Assembly (NCBI GenBank): GCA_021203425.1
Contig: JAJQBF010000229.1
Location: 1-19,946, forward strand
DNA: 19,946 bases
Source: Clostridiales bacterium
GTDB lineage: Bacteria; Bacillota; Clostridia; Lachnospirales; CAG-274
Reading direction: 5' to 3'
Part shown: positions 15,364-19,946 of the stretch, one piece after another
Numbering within the stretch: the first letter of the stretch is position 1
Layout of the letters: every line of letters starts with the position of its first letter
Notes under the pieces: model-generated
Seen by the model: only the letters and a program-made list of their open reading frames with translations
Databases searched by the model: none
Told to the model about the DNA's origin: nothing
Translations under genes and position numbers: made by a program

Positions 15364-16995
15364 CTAATCATATATCTCTATATTATCAAAATGAATTTTC
15401 TCTTTTAACTTACCGGTGTTAAGCTCGCTTATGCCCTTCGGGTCTTTTTTCACGTCCTTTTGCCCGAAAAGGGCAACACACCTGGCATCATAATCTTCCT
15501 TTAAAATCGGCTCTGTTTCAAACTCCTTGCCGAAAACCTCGGTCATAGCCGCCTTAACTGTATCAAGCCGTTCTGCCCAAAAGTCAAAAAGGGCAGGGCT
15601 TGGACAAACAAGCCAGAGTTTATCCCCTGTTAAAAAACCTGCCTCGGTTTTTTCGATAAAAATGGATTCAGGAGGGGATTTAAAGCCTTTTTTTAAAGCA
15701 CTGAAATTGTCAATTGCTGCTTTTATATCTTCCGGCAGGGCTTTCTCCTTAACCGGCATAGCCTCCACAGGAGAACTCTCCTGCACATTTTCCTTATTTA
15801 TGTAGGTTTTTTGAGACATATTTTCAGCAGAAATAAAACTGATATTTTGAGCCGCCAGTCTTTCAAGACTCTCGATTCGGGAAACAAGGCTGCTCTCATC
15901 ATCTGAGAGGGGGCTTGTTATTTTTACGGCAAATACTTCAAGCATAATCTTAACATTGTCTGAATATTTCATTTTGTTAAGCAGCTCGGAAAAAGATGAA
16001 ATTAAATCAATCAGCCTTTCCTTCTCGGCACCTGCCGCCTGTTTTTTAAGTCTTTCCGTGTTTTCCTCTGAATAGTCGGGAGCCGTTTTAAAGCCCCGAG
16101 GCTGTTTTGCAAGAAGAACATTTCGCAAGTGAACAATAAGCTCAGTCACAAAACGGTTTAAGTCCTTGCCGTCTTCGAAAATTCGGTCAATCAGGGAAAG
16201 ACATTTAAATGTGTCGAATCTTAAAAGAGCGTCGGTAAAGTCAAAAAACAGAGTTTTATCTGCAGAACCTATTACCTCAAGCACCTTATCTTTCGTAATT
16301 TCCTCGCCGTAGTAAAACGATATACACCTGTCAAGTATACTTAAAGCGTCACGCACAGCTCCGTCGCAGACACCGCTTATGGCGCCGACGGCCTCTTCCG
16401 TAATTTGAATGTTTTCGCTTTTCATATAACCGAGAAGTGTTTTTGAAATCGTTTCGGCTGTTATCCTTTTAAAGTCAAATCTTTGACATCTTGAAAGTAT
16501 TGTAACGGGCACCTTCTGGGGGTCGGTTGTCGCTAAAATAAAGACAACATGGGCAGGGGGTTCTTCGAGGGTTTTAAGAAGAGCGTTAAAAGCCGCCAAA
16601 GACAGCATATGAACCTCGTCTATAATATATACCTTATATTCACCCACTGCCGGAGGATAATTTACTTCGTCCCTTAATTCCCTTATGTTGTCAACACCGT
16701 TGTTGCTGGCGGCATCTATCTCAAAAATATTGAAACTGCGGTCTTCCGCTGCCGCAAGACACATACTGCATTCTCCGCAGGGCTCGCCGTCCTTTGGGTT
16801 TTCACAGTTTATTGCCTTTGCAAAAATCTTCGCCGTAGAGGTTTTGCCTGTTCCTCTTGTTCCGCAAAAGAGGTAAGCATGGCTTACTCTATGGGAAATA
16901 AGCTGGTTTTTAAGGGTTTTTGTAATATGCTCCTGTCCGCAGACCTCAGAAAAAAGCTTAGGTCTTAACTTTCTGTAAAGAGCAGTATATTCCAT
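15364..16995 (-). CDS. dnaX: DNA polymerase III subunit gamma/tau
   Basis: Clamp-loader ATPase of the replicative polymerase; the long form also tethers the polymerase and helicase. The 543-aa protein has Walker A GTRGTGKTS (45-53), a four-cysteine zinc site (Cys64, Cys73, Cys76, Cys79), Walker B/DExx IIDEVHML (DEVH 126-129) and sensor SRC (168-170). Domain III extends to about residue 370, followed by a variable linker and a C-terminal domain. In-frame codons TTA-AAA-AAA at residues 434-436, preceded by T, form a -1 slippery heptamer (T TTA AAA); the -1 frame stops four codons on, which would give a gamma-like product of about 438 aa. The ATG has CGGAG upstream. It follows the SRP RNA gene with no clear terminator between them. 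Confidence 0.97.
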   Translation of the reverse strand: MEYTALYRKLRPKLFSEVCGQEHITKTLKNQLISHRVSHAYLFCGTRGTGKTSTAKIFAKAINCENPKDGEPCGECSMCLAAAEDRSFNIFEIDAASNNGVDNIRELRDEVNYPPAVGEYKVYIIDEVHMLSLAAFNALLKTLEEPPAHVVFILATTDPQKVPVTILSRCQRFDFKRITAETISKTLLGYMKSENIQITEEAVGAISGVCDGAVRDALSILDRCISFYYGEEITKDKVLEVIGSADKTLFFDFTDALLRFDTFKCLSLIDRIFEDGKDLNRFVTELIVHLRNVLLAKQPRGFKTAPDYSEENTERLKKQAAGAEKERLIDLISSFSELLNKMKYSDNVKIMLEVFAVKITSPLSDDESSLVSRIESLERLAAQNISFISAENMSQKTYINKENVQESSPVEAMPVKEKALPEDIKAAIDNFSALKKGFKSPPESIFIEKTEAGFLTGDKLWLVCPSPALFDFWAERLDTVKAAMTEVFGKEFETEPILKEDYDARCVALFGQKDVKKDPKGISELNTGKLKEKIHFDNIEIYD

Positions 16996-17158
16996 ATCCT
17001 CACTCCGTATACATATACAAAAATACAGACGGCTTAATATTTTGTCTTAAAAGACATCTGCCGCCTTGTTGAAAAATTCAGCCGTTTATTTATAAGATTA
17101 ATCTTATAAAATATACGCTGTTACATAAGCCGCTTTCGGGGCTTTGTTTTTAAAATAT
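16996..17158 (-). other. Spacer between SRP RNA and dnaX with inverted repeats
   Basis: This 163-base stretch has no open frame of interest. It contains a perfect 22-bp palindrome centred on TTAA (17089-17110), an imperfect AAGCC/GGCTT hairpin with a GAAA loop (17127-17144), and a longer stem-loop closed by ACGGCT/AGCCGT (17029-17085). None has a U-run on the minus strand, so transcription from the SRP RNA promoter can continue into dnaX. The structures may guide 3' processing of the SRP RNA precursor. Confidence 0.55.
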
Positions 17159-17427
17159 CCCGTGCACCTCTCCTCCGACAGACTGCCCAAGGCGTTACTT
17201 ATGCAGCTAGCTCGGAACAAGCTGCCTCACAACACACAGGTGGCTTTACTTAGTGCTGCTTCCGTCAAGACCTGACACGGTTCGCAAAGTCCTGTTGCGT
17301 GAGACTCATTCGTCAACACCACTTACATAAGGCAGACCCTCAAACAGTAAGCCTCGGGAAGAGGCATATCCCCCCACTTTAGCGGATTGTGGGTTACAGG
17401 GCACCGCTATCTCCCCGGTCTGCACGA
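17159..17427 (-). ncRNA. ffs: Signal recognition particle RNA, large bacterial type
   Basis: RNA core of the SRP, which with Ffh targets membrane and secreted proteins. The minus strand shows domain IV, GTGTCAGGTC...CGGAAGCAGCAC (17253-17278), with the symmetric and asymmetric internal loops. The Alu-domain block GGGGAGATAGCGGTGCCCTG is followed by TAAC. Other conserved blocks are AAGTGGTGTTGACG, GTAACGC and AGGTGCACGG. The ends pair through CGTGCA (17426-17421) and TGCACG (17166-17161), giving a length of about 269 nt, like B. subtilis scRNA and unlike the 4.5S form. The apical loop reads UGAC and not the usual GGAA. It lies directly upstream of dnaX, a common Firmicutes order. End positions are inferred from helix pairing and may be off by a few bases. 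Confidence 0.95.
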
Positions 17428-17449
17428 GAAAGTTTATATCAAAATGTCA

Positions 17450-17489
17450 GGCAAAGTGCTTATAAAATAGCTTTATAAACCACTTCGCC
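17450..17489 (-). other. Hairpin at the 5' end of the SRP RNA precursor
   Basis: Arms 17450-17465 and 17473-17489 pair along 16 positions (one bulged C at 17480, one internal and one wobble G-U) around a seven-base loop. The predicted transcription start is about 17488, so the hairpin would begin with the transcript and be removed when the 5' end matures near 17427. RNase III-type processing of the B. subtilis precursor is known; a similar event here is inference. Confidence 0.6.
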
Positions 17490-17494
17490 CATTT

Positions 17495-17523
17495 ATTATA
17501 TAATTAATTTTCCTTTATGTCAA
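17495..17523 (-). promoter_or_regulatory. Perfect-consensus sigma-A promoter for SRP RNA/dnaX
   Basis: On the minus strand TTGACA (17523-17518) and TATAAT (17500-17495) are separated by exactly 17 bases. This is a full match to the vegetative consensus, as expected for an abundant stable RNA. The likely start is about 17488, some 60 bases before the mature SRP RNA. Confidence 0.92.
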
Positions 17524-17566
17524 CTGAAATTTAATTTTTTCTTCGCAAAAAATGATAAAAGATATG

Positions 17567-17609
17567 AAAAAGCCCCCTGCCGACAGATTTTTCCGCCTGC
17601 AGAAGGCTT
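17567..17609 (-). terminator. Rho-independent terminator after the BspA-like gene
   Basis: On the minus strand AAGCCTTCTGC (17609-17599) pairs with GCAGGGGGCTT (17580-17570) over 11 positions, including two G-U pairs. T residues follow to 17567. It lies eight bases past the stop codon and insulates the SRP RNA promoter from upstream transcription. Confidence 0.85.
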
Positions 17610-17617
17610 GTTTTTCG

Positions 17618-19039
17618 TTACGCAAATATAGTTCCCGTAAGCATATCCGTTGTGTCGGCTTTTGACATATCAAAATTGCTTATGTCAAGCTCCTCCAAAG
17701 AAGAACAGTCGTAAAACATAGCCGTCATATCTGTAACATTTGAAGTATTAAAACCCCTTACATCAAGTTCTTTCAAATTGCTGCACCCGTAAAACATTGT
17801 TTTCATACTGGTAACATTAGAAGTATTAAAGCCACTTACATTCAGTTTCCCCAAAATATTACAATTATAAAACATATAACTCATATCTGTGACATTAGAA
17901 GTATCAAAACCGCTTACATCTATTTCTTCCAAAGCGTTACATTCTAAAAACATACTTTTCATATTGGTTACTTTTGAAGTATTAAACCCACTTACATCTA
18001 TTTCTTTCAAAGTATTACATTCTAAAAACATACCACTCATGCTCGTAACATTGGAGGTATCAAAACCGCTTACGTCTACTTCCTCCAAAACATTACACTT
18101 ATAAAACGTACCACCCATATCTGTAACCTTAGATGTGTCAAACACGCTCACGTCTACTTCTTTCAGAGCATTACATTCATAAAACATACCATACATACCA
18201 GTAACATTAGAAATTTTAAAACAGCTTACGTCCAGTAACTCTAAACTATTACACTCGTAAAACATAGCTTCCATAATTGCAACATTAGAGGTGTCGAAAC
18301 TACTTAAGTCCAAGATTTGTAATTTGTAGCAAGCAAAAAACATAGCAGTCATATCAGTAACCCCTGATGTATCAAAACTGCTTAAGTTTACACTTTCCAA
18401 AGCATTACAGTTACTGAACATTCTATTCATATCAACTGTATTTGATGTATCAAAGCTTCTTAAATCCAAATTCTCCAAAGCAAAACACTGAACAAACAGG
18501 CGGCTCATATCCAAAGCATTCTCCGCATAAAAGCAGTTATTAAATTCTATAGAAACTGCATTTGCATAGCCGGCAAACAAACAGCTTGAGTCCTCATTTG
18601 CGTCAACTCCGCCTTCTCCGGCAATGTATAAGCATTTTTCGTTATTTTCTTCGGTAATCCAAGCCATAACCGAACCGTTCATTTCTTCAGAAATATCCCA
18701 CGCCCCTCGTGGAACTTCTTTCAAAGTATCCGAAAATATAATTTTGTCGATTTCCCCTCGGGTTACTGTGCTGCCGAAAACAGCCGCTGCCGAATAGTCT
18801 GCTAATATTCCATTATCTACGCTGTCTTCATTATTAATATTATTTTCGTATTCTTCCTTTATCCTGTATATTTCCTCATTATCAACCATAATGGTGTTAC
18901 CGCTTACCCCTTCGCTTACATTCGAAGAAACCGCCGGCTCGGTGTTTTCATTCTCCCCTGAATTTCCTCCGAAACCGCAGTCTGCCGTCACAGCGGCTGT
19001 AATTAATACCGTCAAAAAAACAACAAATTTGCTTTTCAT
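17618..19039 (-). CDS. BspA-like (DUF285) repeat surface protein
   Basis: Predicted exported protein of 473 aa in the BspA-type leucine-rich repeat family (DUF285), often surface adhesins or host-interaction proteins in gut and oral bacteria. The N terminus has a signal-like hydrophobic segment (KFVVFLTVLITAAVTA) followed by DCGFGGNSG; the Cys lacks a canonical lipobox because Asp is at -1. A low-complexity acidic region reaches about residue 75. A conserved entry domain with AWDISEEMNGSVMAW and LYIAGEGGVDANEDSS follows, then about eleven tandem repeats of 26 residues (consensus FDTSNVTDMSxMFxxCxxL) from about residue 165 to the end. The ATG at 19039 has TAGGAG five bases upstream; an ATG six codons earlier is possible. 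It lies 42 bases after the amidase gene, so they may share a transcript. No LPxTG or SLH anchor is present. Confidence 0.88.
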   Translation of the reverse strand: MKSKFVVFLTVLITAAVTADCGFGGNSGENENTEPAVSSNVSEGVSGNTIMVDNEEIYRIKEEYENNINNEDSVDNGILADYSAAAVFGSTVTRGEIDKIIFSDTLKEVPRGAWDISEEMNGSVMAWITEENNEKCLYIAGEGGVDANEDSSCLFAGYANAVSIEFNNCFYAENALDMSRLFVQCFALENLDLRSFDTSNTVDMNRMFSNCNALESVNLSSFDTSGVTDMTAMFFACYKLQILDLSSFDTSNVAIMEAMFYECNSLELLDVSCFKISNVTGMYGMFYECNALKEVDVSVFDTSKVTDMGGTFYKCNVLEEVDVSGFDTSNVTSMSGMFLECNTLKEIDVSGFNTSKVTNMKSMFLECNALEEIDVSGFDTSNVTDMSYMFYNCNILGKLNVSGFNTSNVTSMKTMFYGCSNLKELDVRGFNTSNVTDMTAMFYDCSSLEELDISNFDMSKADTTDMLTGTIFA

Positions 19040-19081
19040 TTTTTCTCCTATAAACATACCTTCCCTTATTATGTAAAGATT

Positions 19082-19916
19082 TTACTGCAAAAACAAATCA
19101 ATGCCGTTTGCAATGCCGTCTGCTATTTTATACTGATAATCTTCCGAGACCATAAGCAAATCCTCTTCGGGGTTTGTCATATAGCCCATTTCAACAATAG
19201 TAACGGGAACCTGACACCAGTTTATACCGCTCATTGTGTCTGTTTCCCAGACAGATTCCCTGTTGCAGCCTGTAGCTGCCACAAGCTCATCTAAAACCAA
19301 AGTCGAAAGTGCCTTGCTTTTCTCGTAAAGACTTCCGTTATAGGGGTTGAACGCCGTCTGACAAATTGTCATTGCGCCGCTTACAGATGAATTCGTTGAG
19401 CCGTTTGCGTGAATTCTTATAAATGCATCGGCATTTGCCTCATTGGCAACGGCTGCACGCTCTGCATTGCTTATGTCAACGTCCTGTGTTGTTTCTTACC
19501 ATTATAACGGTATAACCCCTGCTTTCAAGCTCCGCCTGAAGTTTAAGTGAAACATCAAGGGTTAATTCCGACTCTGCCAAGCCGCTTACAACACCTGAAG
19601 TTCCGCCGGAAACCTTATATTTTGTTTCACTTGCTCCGGGACCTGCAGGCTCCTGTTCAAGGTTTGCATACTGCTGATGACCTGCATCGATAACAACAAC
19701 ATAACCGTTTTCAGCCGGCTCTGTGGTTTCCTCCGTAGGCGGTTCGGTATCTTCCGTAAACACAACAGGTTCTGCGCTTGCCCCTTCTTTTTCGGCGGCT
19801 GTTTCCGTCTGCTGACCGGTCACTTCGTCTGTACCGAACAGCAGATTAAAGCTGAACACTCCGGCAGCAATAACAACAATCAATGCCGCCGCAATAATAA
19901 TTTTTTTGTTTTTCAT
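19082..19916 (-). pseudogene. N-acetylmuramoyl-L-alanine amidase (Amidase_3) with a frameshift
   Basis: Zinc amidase that cleaves the bond between MurNAc and the stem peptide of peptidoglycan. It starts at the ATG at 19916, with an N-terminal membrane anchor or signal (IIIAAALIVVIAAGVFSF) and a Thr/Glu/Pro-rich linker to about residue 70. The Amidase_3 domain has all metal and catalytic residues when the frames are joined: His80 (VVVIDAGHQ), Glu117 (SELTLD), His169 (FIRIHANGS) and Glu242 (VTIVEMGY). The frame breaks after IMVR: the message reads AGAAACAACACAG where AGA-ACA-ACA-CAG would give RTTQDVDISNAERA. One extra A in a three-A run (19492-19494) accounts for it, and removing it yields an intact 277-aa enzyme. 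It is either a recent mutation, a phase switch or a sequencing error. The promoter lies beyond the window edge. Confidence 0.85.
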
Positions 19917-19946
19917 AATATTTTGCACCCTTTCATATTTTTAAAA

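Noticed and set aside
17127..17150. Plus-strand hairpin AAGCC...GGCTT followed by TGTTTTT that looks like a terminator
   Set aside because: No plus-strand gene or promoter lies upstream, and on the minus strand, where the SRP RNA is transcribed, there is no U-run.
17880..18480. Regularly spaced repeats suggesting a CRISPR array
   Set aside because: The 78-base period is in frame with a protein of the DUF285 repeat family, the units are imperfect, and there are no unique spacers or cas genes.
18960..18990. Lipoprotein attachment site in the BspA-like protein
   Set aside because: The Cys after the hydrophobic segment is preceded by T-A-D; Asp at -1 does not fit the lipobox, so I did not call a lipoprotein.

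Overview
The window reads as chromosomal DNA of an AT-rich, Gram-positive anaerobe of the Clostridia (Bacillota). The evidence is gene content and gene order: a DUF1385 gene followed by prmC and prfA; tig-clpP-clpX; and a large Bacillus-type SRP RNA with an Alu domain directly ahead of dnaX, ybaB and recR. Strong purine-rich ribosome binding sites, U-tailed terminators, an S-layer-homology protein, a BspA-type repeat protein and ThyX fit the same assignment. A genus cannot be named from the sequence.

Layout. Plus strand, 1-7.8 kb: a DUF1385 membrane protein, prmC (release-factor methyltransferase) and prfA (RF-1) form a tight translation-termination cluster. Glycogen phosphorylase (glgP) follows and ends in a clear terminator. 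A secreted SLH/beta-helix surface protein comes next, and its terminator faces the convergent minus-strand genes. Minus strand, 12.7 down to 7.9 kb: a sigma-A-type promoter drives tig-clpP-clpX (protein folding and regulated proteolysis). A terminator follows clpX, then three small tightly spaced genes for metal-binding proteins (metallo-beta-lactamase fold, VOC/glyoxalase, cupin). Minus strand, 17.5 down to 12.8 kb: a perfect-consensus promoter drives SRP RNA, followed by dnaX, a repeat element, ybaB, recR, thyX, a PAP2 phosphatase and a frameshifted DUF503 gene. This is a DNA replication/repair and nucleotide operon. Minus strand, 19.9 down to 17.6 kb: a cell-wall amidase gene interrupted by a frameshift, then a BspA-like repeat surface protein with its own terminator.

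How the parts relate. Most genes are core housekeeping (translation termination, protein quality control, replication clamp loading, recombination, dTMP synthesis). The accessory content is the envelope-facing material: the SLH/beta-helix protein, the amidase, the BspA-like protein and the PAP2 phosphatase. Two genes (DUF503 and the amidase) each carry one frame break that a one-base change would repair, which suggests either sequencing error or recent decay.

No clearly new multi-gene system is visible. The observations most worth following are a -1 slippery heptamer in dnaX that would yield a gamma-length product, the composite repeat between dnaX and ybaB, the structured leader of the SRP RNA, operator-like half-sites over the tig promoter, and the architecture of the two surface proteins.
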